A DNA stretch of 64,000 bases from DAIODI01 sp046349255 (GCA_046349255.1 JAXMCR010000003.1:124001-188000), one strand, 5' to 3'; positions 40,039 through 51,658 are shown, numbered from the stretch's first letter. The notes: a model not told the origin generated them from the sequence alone. Numbers and translations: made by a program.

Positions 40039-42087
40039 TCAGTCGTTGGCGCGGATGTTCAGCCCCAACCCGGAAAGGCCGATCTGCGGATTGCGGCTCG
40101 TCTCCATCAGCCGGCCGAGACCGAGCGGCTCGGCGGGGGCCAGCGTCACCGTGAGCGACTTCGGGTCGAGGAAGAACGCGTTGAGAGCGGCCTTCACGTT
40201 GCTGATGATTGCCGCATCGCCCGCGTCCCGCACGAGATCCGCTCCGGCGTCGGCGAGGTTCTGCGCGAGCTGCGCTTCGTCGATGCCCTGCTGTTGCGCC
40301 GACCAGCTGATCCAGCGGCGCACGAAGCCCTGGTCGGCATAGCGCAGCGTGAGCCCGGTGAGCTTCGCGGCATCGAGCGCGGTTGCGAGGGCGGCGTCGT
40401 CGGTCGAGCCGGTCGATTCCGACTTGAGGAACGGCTTTGCCATCCGGGTGAGCACCTCGGTCGTGAGCCCCTTCAGCGCGTAGTCGAGCGTCAATGTTCC
40501 GGCGTCCTTCAGCGACAACGCGCTGGCGTTCGTGTAGTCGCCGCCCTTGCGATCGTGTCGACCCTTGCTGGCGCCGCTGAGATCGATCGCCTGGTAGCCG
40601 AGTGCGCGCATCATCTGGCTCACGTCGGGCATCGCGTCGGCGACGGTCGCCGGGATGACGAGGCGGTCGAGCCGGTTGTCGGTCTGGTTGACGTCGGTCG
40701 CCGCGTCGGTGGCGTCGGCAAGGACGAGCGCATCCAGCGTGATCGGATCGCCCGCACCGAGCATCAGGGACACACCTTCGATCGACGTCTTCGCGATCGT
40801 CGGATAGACCGCCAGCAGGTTTGCAGCCGCCTCGTCCAGCGTTGCTTCGTCGACCGCTCCCGCGGCCTGCTTCTCCTCGACGGCCGCGACGGCCGCCCAC
40901 GCTTCCGCCGACGGCCAGGTTACGCCCTCGAGCGCGAACCGTCCGAACTTCAGTTCCAGGCCTTCTCCCGAGAGAGCGAGCGCCTTGAGTTCGCCGAGGC
41001 CCAGCCGGTCGGTCGACAGATCGTTCATGGCCATCTGCTCGAGCGTGAGCTTGTCCGTGCCCGCATCGTTCGCCAACTCCACGCCGGAGACGGCAAGACT
41101 GCCGAGCCTGATCCACGCCAGCGTCGAGGGGAACAGCTTGCTGAACACGCTGCTCGAGGAGATGTCGGTCGTCTGCGCAAGCGCGACCACCTCATCGTAG
41201 AGGTCTCCGACGCTCTTGCTTCCGCGTCTGACCGACACGTCGCGCAAGGCGATCTCCGCGATCTTCGTCTTCGTGTACGTCGTTGATGCTTCGGGATCGG
41301 TTGCCGAGGTCTGGTCGAGGCCCTTCACGGTGACGCGCGCAAGCGCGGGACGCCAGCCTTCGGGAGGCGTCGCGGCCGCATCCCAGGCAGCAGCGAATGC
41401 TGCAATGTCGATGCCGCTTGCCTCGACGCCGGCGAGCATGGTCGCCGACGGAGCAGTGCCCGCCGTGGTCGCCGAAATCGTCCCGGCGCGCGCGCTGGAA
41501 AGCACGCCGTTCGCCATAGCGCCTGCTTCGACCGCGGACAGAAGCGTCTTGTCGGCGAGGGCATCGGCCGCGGTTTGCTCGCCGTCGATCGACAGCGGGC
41601 GGGTCACGACCGAGACAGTGGGCGCACTGACGTTTGCGAAGGCGACCTTGGCAAGGAGCGTGAGGAAGGCGCCGGCGCTGCGGCCCGGCTTTTCCGGGTC
41701 GGGCTTCCAGCCGGTGAACGACGGGACGGTGAGGTCCCGCGCTTCGAACGAGGGAGCGCTGATCGTCTGCAGCGCCGTCGCCACGGCGGCGGTCTCGAGG
41801 CGCACGTCTCCCGCGTGCAGGCTGCCGTCGCTCGCCATCGCAAGGTCGCGCGCGGTGAGCTTGTCGGCGGTGAACGCGAGGGAGCCATCCTCGCGCGCGA
41901 TCGATACGCCGCTGGCCGTCGCGCCGTCGCTCGTTTCCGCGATGGTCTGCGCCGACGCGCGCCAGTCGCCCGACGCATCGATCGCGTTGAAGAGCGCTTC
42001 GAGCGCCGCCGCATCGTCGGCCGGAGCAGCCGACGCCGCGTTTGGTCCAACGAGCAGGAAGGCGAGAAGGGCGACGAGAACACGCAT
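40039..42087 (-). CDS. exported protein of unknown function, longer paralogue
   Basis: A 682-residue exported protein: the signal peptide is MRVLVALLAFLLVGPNAASA and the mature part is alanine- and threonine-rich with alternating beta-type and helical segments. The N-terminal FNAIDASGDWR and the C-terminal LTVTLAPAEPLGLGRLMETSR match, in order, segments of the 397-residue neighbour at 36831-38024; the extra length is in the middle. No enzyme motif is visible. It may be an envelope or lipid-binding protein. The start at 42087 has a poor ribosome site but is the only one with the complete signal peptide. Confidence 0.7.
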   Translation of the reverse strand: MRVLVALLAFLLVGPNAASAAPADDAAALEALFNAIDASGDWRASAQTIAETSDGATASGVSIAREDGSLAFTADKLTARDLAMASDGSLHAGDVRLETAAVATALQTISAPSFEARDLTVPSFTGWKPDPEKPGRSAGAFLTLLAKVAFANVSAPTVSVVTRPLSIDGEQTAADALADKTLLSAVEAGAMANGVLSSARAGTISATTAGTAPSATMLAGVEASGIDIAAFAAAWDAAATPPEGWRPALARVTVKGLDQTSATDPEASTTYTKTKIAEIALRDVSVRRGSKSVGDLYDEVVALAQTTDISSSSVFSKLFPSTLAWIRLGSLAVSGVELANDAGTDKLTLEQMAMNDLSTDRLGLGELKALALSGEGLELKFGRFALEGVTWPSAEAWAAVAAVEEKQAAGAVDEATLDEAAANLLAVYPTIAKTSIEGVSLMLGAGDPITLDALVLADATDAATDVNQTDNRLDRLVIPATVADAMPDVSQMMRALGYQAIDLSGASKGRHDRKGGDYTNASALSLKDAGTLTLDYALKGLTTEVLTRMAKPFLKSESTGSTDDAALATALDAAKLTGLTLRYADQGFVRRWISWSAQQQGIDEAQLAQNLADAGADLVRDAGDAAIISNVKAALNAFFLDPKSLTVTLAPAEPLGLGRLMETSRNPQIGLSGLGLNIRAND

Positions 42088-42271
42088 GGAGTATTCAACC
42101 GCAATCTGGGGACGGGCGGGGATGGTGGCAGATTACGCACGCCCCCGATAGGGCCGCGGGCAGGAGCCTTGGCGCAAGTTCCGCGCAAGTCGGCCATCGC
42201 TTTCATAAGTATACGGAGTTTCGCGATTCGCCTGCGACGCTCCGGCTGCCGAAGCCCGTGAGTGACTGCCG

Positions 42272-44761
42272 ATGCACCCAGCGCCCGCCACAGCCACCCT
42301 TGCCGACCTCGACGCCGTCGCCAGCCGGGGCGAGCGGCTGACGATCGCGCCACTGCAGCAGCTCGCCATCGTCTGTCACGCGCACGAGACGAGCTTCATC
42401 GCATCCGGCCACGATCCGCAGGGACTCGTGGTGACCGAAGACGGGCGGCAATGGCGGCCGCAGGCAGGGCGATACCTTGTGCATCTCGAGGCGCGGGTCG
42501 AGCAGGGGGCGCTGTCGGAGCCGTCGCTCTACTTCGATTACGGCGAAGGATTTAGCCAGTCACGCTGCCAGGGCTTCGAACGACTCGACGCCGGGCGCTG
42601 GGTGCTGCGGCTCGATTTGCGCTTCCCCGCGACGAGCGTGCGGTTCGACCCGTCGTGTGAACCGTTCACCGCTACCGCATTGGCGATCAGGGTCACGAGC
42701 ATCGAGGCGCTGCTCGAACCACGCGGCTGGCGGCTCGACCGTCCGCTCGTCGCATTCGCAAAGCGGTTCAAGCTGCCGCGCTTCGGGCGCAAGAAGAAAC
42801 GCCTGCGGGCGGGCGCGCTTGCGGCTCCCGCCGCGGTCGACTCGTTCCGGGCGGAGTATGCCACGCGCCTTGCAGCGGCAGGCGAGCCAGGTCCCGACTA
42901 CGTCACTTTACGAACCGGTTCCGTCGAGGCGGAGACCGACGTCCAGGTCGTGGCGTTCTACTTGCCGCAGTTCCATCCGATCCCGGAGAACGACGCGTGG
43001 TGGGGCAGGGGGTTCACCGAATGGACCAACGTGTCGAAGACCGTGGCGCAGTACGAAGGCCATCAGCAGCCGAAACTTCCGGGCGAACTCGGCTTCTACG
43101 ATCTGCGCGTCCCCGACGTCATGCGGCGCCAGGTGGAGCTTGCGCGCCAGTACGGCGTCCATGCCTTCTGTTTCCATTACTACTGGTTCTCGGGAAAGCG
43201 GCTCCTGGAGGGGCCGCTCGACCAGTTCGTGACGCTGGCCGATGAGCTCGCATTCCCGTTCTGCCTCTGCTGGGCGAACGAGAACTGGACTCGACGCTGG
43301 GACGGCCACGAGGAGGACGTGCTGATCCGGCAGTCGTACACGAAGGCCGATGTCGAGGCCGTGTTCGAGGACCTGTGCCGCTACATCACGCACCCTTCCT
43401 ATCTCAGGGTGGACGGCTGCCCGGTGATCCTCGTGTACCGGGCCGGCCAGATCCCGAACGTGCGCAAGGTCATGCAGGCGTGGCGCAAACTCGCCCGCGC
43501 CCGCGGTCTGCCGGGGCTCCACCTCGTGCTGACCAACGCGTTCGAGACGCTGGATCCGCTGGAGCACGGGTTCGACGCGAGCTGCCAGTTCCCGCCGCAC
43601 GGACTGGCGCAGCACCTCAGCGATCACCAGGCGCCACTCTTGAACCCGCAGTTCCAGGGCCGCGTCGTGCGTTACGACCGTTTGGTCGATGGGGTGATCG
43701 ACGCGTATCGGCAGATCGAGAAGCCGCGCGCACCGTTCTACCCGGGCGTGATGCCGCAGTGGGACAATACGGCGCGCCGGCCGAAGACGTCGTTCGTCTT
43801 CCACGGGGCGACGCCCGGGCTCTACGCGCGCTGGCTCCAGGCGGCGATGGGGTTGACCCGCCATCTGAACCCCGCGGACCGTCGCCTGGTGTTCGTCAAC
43901 GCGTGGAACGAGTGGGCCGAGGGCACCTATCTCGAACCCGACCGCCGGTTCGGATACGGCTGGCTCGAGGCAACCGCGTCGTCGCTGGAACTCTGGTCGG
44001 ATCGTTCGCGGGCGCTCACCGAGCTTGCGATCGAAGCGACCTCGGGAGCCGAACGGCGCAGCGACACGGCACTGTTCGTCCACCTGTTCTACGAGGACCT
44101 GATCGAGGAGTTCGAACGCCGCATCAAGGCGTTGGGGAACGTCTTGCGCGCCGACGTGCTTTTGTCGATCGGGCCGCATTGGACGCCGCGGTCGCTCACG
44201 CGGGCCATCGAGGCGCTCTCGCCGACGCGCATCGCGGTAACGGAGAACCGCGGCCGCGACGTGCTGCCGTTCCTGAAGCTCCTGCGCCAGGCGTATGCCA
44301 TGGGATACGAGACGGGTTGCAAGGTGCATTCGAAGAAATCGCCACATCGGGTCGACGGCGACGCCTGGCGGGCGCAGCTCCTCGACGGCCTGCTGTCGAC
44401 CGGATCGATAGACCGGCTGCAGCAGGCGTTCTTCGCCGCGCCCGATGTCGGACTGGCGGCACCGCAGCAGAGTTTCGTGCGCCGCGACGACGGGGCTGTC
44501 TACCAGTGGAACCTCGACAACTGCCGCATGCTGGCGCGCCGATTCGGGATGGACTTCGAACCGGCTGATTTCGTCGGCGGCACGATGTTCTGGTTCAGGC
44601 TCGAGGCGCTACGCCGTCTCGCGCAGCAGCAGGACCTCGACGGCGTGTTCGAGCCGGAGTTCGGGCAGACGGACGGCACCATGGCGCACGCCATGGAGCG
44701 CCTGTTCCTGCCGCTCGTGTCGCACGCCGGTTATCGCGTGCTGAAGTTCGAGATCGCATGA
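42272..44761 (+). CDS. WbsX/GH99-like and RgpF-like fusion protein
   Basis: An 829-residue protein of cell-surface glycan synthesis. Residues about 225-575 are a WbsX (glycoside hydrolase 99-like) domain: VAFYLPQFHPIPENDAWWGRGFTEWTNV, FCFHYYWFSGKRLLEGPLDQF, CWANENWTRRWDG and FVNAWNEWAEGTYLEPD (Trp545). From about 595 to the end it resembles rhamnan-synthesis protein F (RgpF): VHLFYEDLIEEFERRIK, ITENRGRDVLPFL, YETGCKVHSKKSPHR. The first 220 residues are a less conserved region. Such fusions occur in O-antigen and capsule loci. The reaction is not proven. It overlaps the sulfotransferase gene by ATGA. Confidence 0.85.
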   Translation: MHPAPATATLADLDAVASRGERLTIAPLQQLAIVCHAHETSFIASGHDPQGLVVTEDGRQWRPQAGRYLVHLEARVEQGALSEPSLYFDYGEGFSQSRCQGFERLDAGRWVLRLDLRFPATSVRFDPSCEPFTATALAIRVTSIEALLEPRGWRLDRPLVAFAKRFKLPRFGRKKKRLRAGALAAPAAVDSFRAEYATRLAAAGEPGPDYVTLRTGSVEAETDVQVVAFYLPQFHPIPENDAWWGRGFTEWTNVSKTVAQYEGHQQPKLPGELGFYDLRVPDVMRRQVELARQYGVHAFCFHYYWFSGKRLLEGPLDQFVTLADELAFPFCLCWANENWTRRWDGHEEDVLIRQSYTKADVEAVFEDLCRYITHPSYLRVDGCPVILVYRAGQIPNVRKVMQAWRKLARARGLPGLHLVLTNAFETLDPLEHGFDASCQFPPHGLAQHLSDHQAPLLNPQFQGRVVRYDRLVDGVIDAYRQIEKPRAPFYPGVMPQWDNTARRPKTSFVFHGATPGLYARWLQAAMGLTRHLNPADRRLVFVNAWNEWAEGTYLEPDRRFGYGWLEATASSLELWSDRSRALTELAIEATSGAERRSDTALFVHLFYEDLIEEFERRIKALGNVLRADVLLSIGPHWTPRSLTRAIEALSPTRIAVTENRGRDVLPFLKLLRQAYAMGYETGCKVHSKKSPHRVDGDAWRAQLLDGLLSTGSIDRLQQAFFAAPDVGLAAPQQSFVRRDDGAVYQWNLDNCRMLARRFGMDFEPADFVGGTMFWFRLEALRRLAQQQDLDGVFEPEFGQTDGTMAHAMERLFLPLVSHAGYRVLKFEIA

Positions 44762-45717
44762 GCCGGCGCCGCCGCCTCGTCCTCCACATCGGGATGCACA
44801 AGACGGGGACGACGAGCATCCAGCACGCGCTCGATCAGTGGCGCGGGCCGCTGTTCACCCGTGCTGGCATTCTGTATCCCTCGGTCGGGCGCGCGGCCGC
44901 ATCGCCGCAGCAACATCTGAACGTCGCCCTGGCTTACGCGGCCGAGAACGGGGTCGCGCCGCAGTATGCCCCGTCACGACGCTTGAATCGGCGCGTGTTG
45001 ATCGATGCGCTGAAGCAGGAAATCGCTCTGTCGGGCGCCCCAACGACCGTGCTGTCGAGCGAAGAGTTTTGGTGGCGTGCGGAGATCCCGCCCGCGATCG
45101 CAAAGGACTTCGCAAGCTTCGACATCGTGCCGGTGGCGTTCGTGCGGGATTATGCCGAGGTCGTCGAACGCAGCGCCTATACGAGCGTGGTTCAGCTTGG
45201 CCAGATCGACGAGGACCCGGCCCGGGGCTACCTCGAGGCGAACATCCCGGCCGTCTTGCGCGCCTGGTCGACCATCGCGAAGGACAGCAGGATAACCGTG
45301 CTCGATTACGACGCGCTGCCGCAGGGGGACGCGATCGCGGCGATGCTCGAGGTTCTGGATGTGTCGCAAGCCGAGCTGCAGGTTGGGTCGTCGCCGTTCC
45401 GGCGGCTGAACGGCTCGGGCAGCCTGCTCGAGGTGCTGGCGCATCGCGCGCTTCGCGGCATCGACGATCCGGACGGCCGCGCGCGCCTCGAAGCGTTGCT
45501 GCGGAGAATGCCGACATCCGCGACGTTTCTCGATGCGGCAACCCGGAAGGCGCTGCAGGAGAAGTTCGTGGTCGACATGAAGGCCTTGAGCGGCGCCGAC
45601 TTCGTCAGCGGGCTGGTCTTCGACGAGGACGTCTACTGGCGAAATCGTGTTGCGGTGGAGTGCGTGCCGGACCTTCCTGCCCTGCTTCTCCACATTGCGC
45701 GATCGCTTCCTGCCTAG
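44758..45717 (+). CDS. sulfotransferase-like protein
   Basis: A 319-residue P-loop protein whose N-terminal LVLHIGMHKTGTTSIQHAL is the 5'-phosphosulfate-binding motif of PAPS-dependent sulfotransferases. The region VLSSEEFWWR and VPVAFVRDYAEVVERSAY correspond to the expected SSE and RD-x2 elements that contact the 3'-phosphate. It begins inside the stop codon of the glycan gene, so the two are translated together, and sulfation of a surface sugar is the natural reading. Its stop overlaps the stop of the ABC exporter gene on the other strand (CTAG). The acceptor is unknown. Confidence 0.8.
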   Translation: MSRRRRLVLHIGMHKTGTTSIQHALDQWRGPLFTRAGILYPSVGRAAASPQQHLNVALAYAAENGVAPQYAPSRRLNRRVLIDALKQEIALSGAPTTVLSSEEFWWRAEIPPAIAKDFASFDIVPVAFVRDYAEVVERSAYTSVVQLGQIDEDPARGYLEANIPAVLRAWSTIAKDSRITVLDYDALPQGDAIAAMLEVLDVSQAELQVGSSPFRRLNGSGSLLEVLAHRALRGIDDPDGRARLEALLRRMPTSATFLDAATRKALQEKFVVDMKALSGADFVSGLVFDEDVYWRNRVAVECVPDLPALLLHIARSLPA

Positions 45718-47453
45718 GCGACTGGCGCCGGCTCCGGGACGGGTTCGCTCCCCGCTGCGCGAAGCTCCGCCGCTGACACATGACCGCCGTCGACCCGGTA
45801 GATCCGATCGGCGATGGTGGTCCAGGCGGGGCGATGCGTGATCGCGATGATCGTGTACCGAGACGAGAGCCCGGTGATGTTCTGGCAGATGCGTTCCTCG
45901 GTCTCGGCGTCGAGCGCGCTCGTCACCTCGTCGAGGATGAGGAGCCGCGGCTTTCGTACCAGCGCACGCGCGAGCGAGATGCGCTGCCGCTGGCCGCCCG
46001 AAAGCTTCGTGCCCATCTGGCCGACGTCGCACTCGAGACCGCCTGCCTGTTCCTCCACGAACTCGAGAATGCCTGCCTGCGCCAGCGCGTCGCGGATGTC
46101 GTCATCGGTGATCGTCTCGTCACCGAGAACGAGGTTCTCGCGGATCGTGCCGTGCAGAAGCGTCAGTTCCTGCGGCACGTAGCCGATGAGGGCGCGCCAT
46201 TTCGAGAGGGACACGTGCTCGAGATCGACGCCGTCAATGAGGATTCGACCGGCGTTGGGCCGATGCAGTCCGATGACGAGATCCACCAGGGTGGTCTTCC
46301 CGGCCCCGGACGGGCCGATCAGCACGGTGATGCCGTGCGCCGGAATCTCAAGCGATACGTCGTGCAGGACCGGCTTGTCGCCGTAAGCGAACGACAGACG
46401 CTCGATGCGGATCGCTCGTTCGAGGGTGGGCGTCGCGGTGCCTGTATCGCGTTCGCTCAGCGCCTCCGCGTCCTTGATCATCGCCATGCAATGATCGTAT
46501 GCGGGCACTGATTCCTGGAAGGCCTGGATCGAGACCATCAGGCGCTTCACCGCCATGATGAACTGGTTGAACACGAAGCCCAGCACCAGAAGCTCGGGCA
46601 GTTGCATCTTGAACAGCACCACCCCGACGTAGACGCCGATGCAGATCGCGGTGGAGATGAGGCCGTCTTGCGCATAGTTGAGTCCGTGGCGGGCCTCATA
46701 CGTGCGCACCAGCGCCTCGCGCAGGTAGCCGATGTTACGGTCGAACAGATCCTGGAACGGCTGCTGGCGCTGCATCGACTTCAGCGCCTTCATGTTCGCG
46801 AATGCGTCCTGGACGTAGTTCACGAGGCTGATGGTGCGGTTCCACTGCTTTTGGCCCGCCCGCTTCGATTTCCGCACCAGGCGGATCACCGGCAAGGCGA
46901 CGATCACCGAGCCGGCGATGGCGATAAAGAAGAATGTGCCGGATACGAGCGCGGCGATCAGAAGCGCGGCGGCAATCTTGAAGCCTTCCGTTACGATGAT
47001 CGCCGCGTTGTTGTAGGCCTCCGTCGCGCCTTGCGCTTCGTGCGAAATGGCGTTGGCGATGAGGCCCGGGTGATTGTCGTTGAAGTAGCTCCAGCGCACG
47101 GCCATCAGGGCCCGAAGCAGCCCGCGCCGGACCCGCGTGGCGACTTCCGCGGCGGTGCGCGACACGTAGGCCATGGCGAGGTAGGTGAGATACGACTTCA
47201 GCGCCATCGCGATGGCGAGAACCAACAGCATGTTGGGGAGATCAGGCTTGAAGTGAAAGTAGTCGAAGGCCGACTGGACGATGATGCCCAGTCGCGACGT
47301 CGCCTGATGGTTCATGCCTCCGGTTGCCGCCGCAATGGGGAGCACCATGCCGGCGCCGATCAGCTCGAAGAGGCCGGCGAGAACCATGCACACGAAGACG
47401 GTAACGGGGCGGGCGCCGGGTGCCTTCAGAAATATCCGGAAAATATCGCGCAT
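45714..47453 (-). CDS. ABC exporter, fused membrane and ATPase domains
   Basis: A 579-residue half-transporter of the MsbA/PglK type: six membrane helices in residues 1 to about 320 and a nucleotide-binding domain after that. Walker A is IGPSGAGKTTLVDLVIG, the signature MGTKLSGGQRQRISLARALVRKPRLLILDEVTSALD includes Walker B, and the H-loop is AITHRPAW. It probably works as a homodimer, exporting a lipid-linked glycan or other lipid. Facing the glycan genes end to end supports a role in surface polysaccharide export. The start at 47453 is not well marked by a ribosome site. Confidence 0.88.
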   Translation of the reverse strand: MRDIFRIFLKAPGARPVTVFVCMVLAGLFELIGAGMVLPIAAATGGMNHQATSRLGIIVQSAFDYFHFKPDLPNMLLVLAIAMALKSYLTYLAMAYVSRTAAEVATRVRRGLLRALMAVRWSYFNDNHPGLIANAISHEAQGATEAYNNAAIIVTEGFKIAAALLIAALVSGTFFFIAIAGSVIVALPVIRLVRKSKRAGQKQWNRTISLVNYVQDAFANMKALKSMQRQQPFQDLFDRNIGYLREALVRTYEARHGLNYAQDGLISTAICIGVYVGVVLFKMQLPELLVLGFVFNQFIMAVKRLMVSIQAFQESVPAYDHCMAMIKDAEALSERDTGTATPTLERAIRIERLSFAYGDKPVLHDVSLEIPAHGITVLIGPSGAGKTTLVDLVIGLHRPNAGRILIDGVDLEHVSLSKWRALIGYVPQELTLLHGTIRENLVLGDETITDDDIRDALAQAGILEFVEEQAGGLECDVGQMGTKLSGGQRQRISLARALVRKPRLLILDEVTSALDAETEERICQNITGLSSRYTIIAITHRPAWTTIADRIYRVDGGHVSAAELRAAGSEPVPEPAPVA

Positions 47454-47493
47454 TTCGGTCCGGCTGGACTCCTGCCCGCTAAAGATGAAGAGG

Positions 47494-47520
47494 GTTATAT
47501 GCTGCTCGCATTTCTGGCAA
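47494..47520 (-). promoter_or_regulatory. possible promoter of the ABC exporter gene
   Basis: On the minus strand TTGCCA (47520-47515) precedes TATAAC (47499-47494) by 15 bases. Both elements are good matches, but the spacer is shorter than the ideal 17. Confidence 0.3.
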
Positions 47521-47645
47521 TTGCTAAATTTGCCACGCTCGCGGGGCTGCTTCATGGCGACGCGGGCTTGCATGGAGTACGCGTTTCGGCGACTGCTCGC
47601 GGCTGCATGCGATGGATGAACGGTTGAAGAGCGAGGATTGTCGGT

Positions 47646-49982
<2,337 letters not shown>

Positions 49983-50097
49983 GCGACCGCCGCAACGCCC
50001 GGTTAACGATCAGTACGCGAATGTTTCCCGCAGAGCTTGCAGAGCGCGTCTGTGCAGCATAAGGTTGCAAATACAACCTGAGGCTTTGGAGGAAGTC

Positions 50098-50667
50098 ATG
50101 ACCGACGCGGGGGCGACGGAACGACTGACGGCCAGGACCCGGTGGTGGCTCTCGCGCGCCATCGACGGCCTGGTCATCCTGGTGGCGGCTGGAGTGCTTG
50201 CGGCCGCGCCCGATGCACTGACGTTGTCCGTCCCGTCGGACGTGCTGCCGGTCGCGGCGCTGCTCGCCGCGGCGCTCCTCGGTGTCGAATTCTATCGCGT
50301 CGGACGCCACGGGTTCGTGTCGCTTTCGGTCGGCATCCTGCACCGCCAGGCCCGGATCGATGCGCTCGCCGCGAAGTTTCACGCGATGAGCCTGCCGCGC
50401 GAGCAGCACTACGACGAACTGCCGCTCTATCTGCGCCGCGTCCTGCTCGATCCGGCGGTGCCCGCCGAAGGCCGCATCTTCGCCGGCGCCGCCATTGGCG
50501 AACTGAAGGCGCTGAAGGACCACTCGTGGATCGCCTGCGCCCAGCGCAGCGCGCTGCTCGATGCGGCGCTCGAACGCTATTTCAACGACACGACCGATGG
50601 AGTCTTTCGCCCGGTTAGCCAGGGCGCCCATGCCGACGTGCCGCTCCAACGGGCTGCGCACGCCTGA
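50098..50667 (+). CDS. small membrane protein of unknown function
   Basis: A 189-residue protein not assigned to a family. Residues about 30-85 hold two hydrophobic helices (IDGLVILVAAGVLAAA and VLPVAALLAAALLGVEFY); the rest is soluble with a helical region (QARIDALAAKFHAMSLPREQHYDELPLYLRRVL). A cytosolic C-terminal domain anchored by two N-terminal helices is the simplest reading. TGGAGGAAG before the ATG at 50098 is an excellent ribosome site and favours it over an ATG 11 codons upstream. The gene lies between maeB and a GNAT gene, with no functional link visible. Confidence 0.65.
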   Translation: MTDAGATERLTARTRWWLSRAIDGLVILVAAGVLAAAPDALTLSVPSDVLPVAALLAAALLGVEFYRVGRHGFVSLSVGILHRQARIDALAAKFHAMSLPREQHYDELPLYLRRVLLDPAVPAEGRIFAGAAIGELKALKDHSWIACAQRSALLDAALERYFNDTTDGVFRPVSQGAHADVPLQRAAHA

Positions 50668-50797
50668 CTCAATTTCTGAAAGCGTGCGAATAAACGATTG
50701 AATTTGCTTAGCTTCCGTTTGAGCGGCAGCGGTTGGCGCAACGGCAGCCTCCGTTTCGTCTTGCCCGGGGAAGGCCGTTGCGGAATGCTTCCCCGCC

Positions 50798-51367
50798 ATG
50801 ACGATCGTCACGCTGGTGCCTGAAGTCGCAACGCCCTCGCTCGTGCTCCGGGAGATGTCGCTCGCCGACGCGCCGGGGGCGGCCGTGTACATGACCGACC
50901 CGGCCTATCGCCGGTGGCTCGACCTGCCGCGCTCCGGCTTCGCCGATCCGATCGGGCCGGCGCGCCTCGTCGCGCAGGCCTGCGCCGAGCAGCGGTCGCT
51001 GCAGCGGCGGCACTTCCTCTTGGCGGCGGCCGATCCCCAGACCGGCGTCATCGCGGGCGACGGGTTCATCGCGCTCTCCCGCACGGGCAACGCGGAGATC
51101 GGCTGGGGCGTCAATCCGAAGTTCTGGGGCCGCGGCCTCGGCACGGAAATCGCGCGCGCGCTGTCCGGCATCGCGATCGAGCGGCTGCTGTCGCCCGCGG
51201 TGATCTGCAAGGTGATGTTGCCGAACGTCGCCTCGCGCCGCGTGGCCGAGAAGGCCGGTTTCACCTTCGTGCGCGCCATTGCGGGCTTTCGCACCGCCGA
51301 CGGCCGCCTCGTCGAGGTGCACCGGTACCGCCTCGGCCGCGAGGCCTATTTCGACCAGCCGTACTGA
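50798..51367 (+). CDS. GNAT-family N-acetyltransferase
   Basis: A 189-residue acetyltransferase of the GNAT fold (RimJ/RimL-like group). The N-terminus LVLREMSLADAPGAAVYMTDP is the usual start of this group, and the CoA-binding loop follows INPKFWGRGLGTEIARALSGIA-like residues at about 107-128. C-terminal NVASRRVAEKAGFTFVRAIAGF is also typical. The substrate may be a protein amine, an antibiotic or a small amine. A hairpin GGGGAAG/CTTCCCC (50767-50773 with 50788-50794) lies just before the start and may hide the ribosome site. Confidence 0.83.
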   Translation: MTIVTLVPEVATPSLVLREMSLADAPGAAVYMTDPAYRRWLDLPRSGFADPIGPARLVAQACAEQRSLQRRHFLLAAADPQTGVIAGDGFIALSRTGNAEIGWGVNPKFWGRGLGTEIARALSGIAIERLLSPAVICKVMLPNVASRRVAEKAGFTFVRAIAGFRTADGRLVEVHRYRLGREAYFDQPY

Positions 51368-51422
51368 CCGGCACTTTCGCTCAACTGTCCGGGTGGGAAA
51401 TCTTCCCGAAATGCATCCGTGG

Positions 51423-51447
51423 TCCCGCCCGGCGTTGATGGGCGGGA
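51423..51447 (+). repeat. 8-bp inverted repeat upstream of pqqA
   Basis: TCCCGCCC (51423-51430) pairs perfectly with GGGCGGGA (51440-51447) around a 9-base loop. It lies 56 bases after the GNAT stop and 86 before pqqA. It could close the GNAT transcript or belong to the pqqA leader; no T-run follows. The rest of the 165-base gap shows no convincing promoter. Confidence 0.35.
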
Positions 51448-51532
51448 AAGGCGATGTTAGCGTCCGATCGTTGCTTGCCTTCGGCACCGGCACCAACCGG
51501 GGGGTGCAACAACATCAACCTAGGAGGATGTT

Positions 51533-51610
51533 ATGAGCTGGAACAAGCCGATCGTGACCGAAGTTTGCATCGGTCTCGAGATCAACGACTACTTCCCGGC
51601 CGAAATCTGA
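51533..51610 (+). CDS. pqqA: PQQ precursor peptide PqqA
   Basis: Ribosomally made 25-residue precursor of pyrroloquinoline quinone. The peptide MSWNKPIVTEVCIGLEINDY ends in FPAEI and contains the required E-x3-Y pair: Glu16 and Tyr20 (EINDY), the two side chains that PqqE cross-links and that become the whole cofactor. A strong AGGAGG sits 7 bases before the ATG. The gene is 48 bases ahead of pqqB and far too short for default gene calling, but sequence and context make it certain. Confidence 0.97.
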   Translation: MSWNKPIVTEVCIGLEINDYFPAEI

Positions 51611-51658
51611 TCGGTTGAGGATTAAACCGCCCGCGGCGGATGCCGGGACGGGAGTCCA

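Noticed and set aside
38198..41116. A minus-strand frame of 972 codons suggesting a giant protein
   Set aside because: The real gene starts at 39943 after a perfect ribosome site. The first 390 codons lie in another frame of the exported paralogue gene and are low-complexity.
36831..42087. Idea that the three unknown genes are a defence or toxin-immunity module
   Set aside because: No nuclease, reverse transcriptase, NTPase, deaminase or toxin motif is visible, and nothing nearby suggests a mobile element. The exported paralogues fit an envelope role better.
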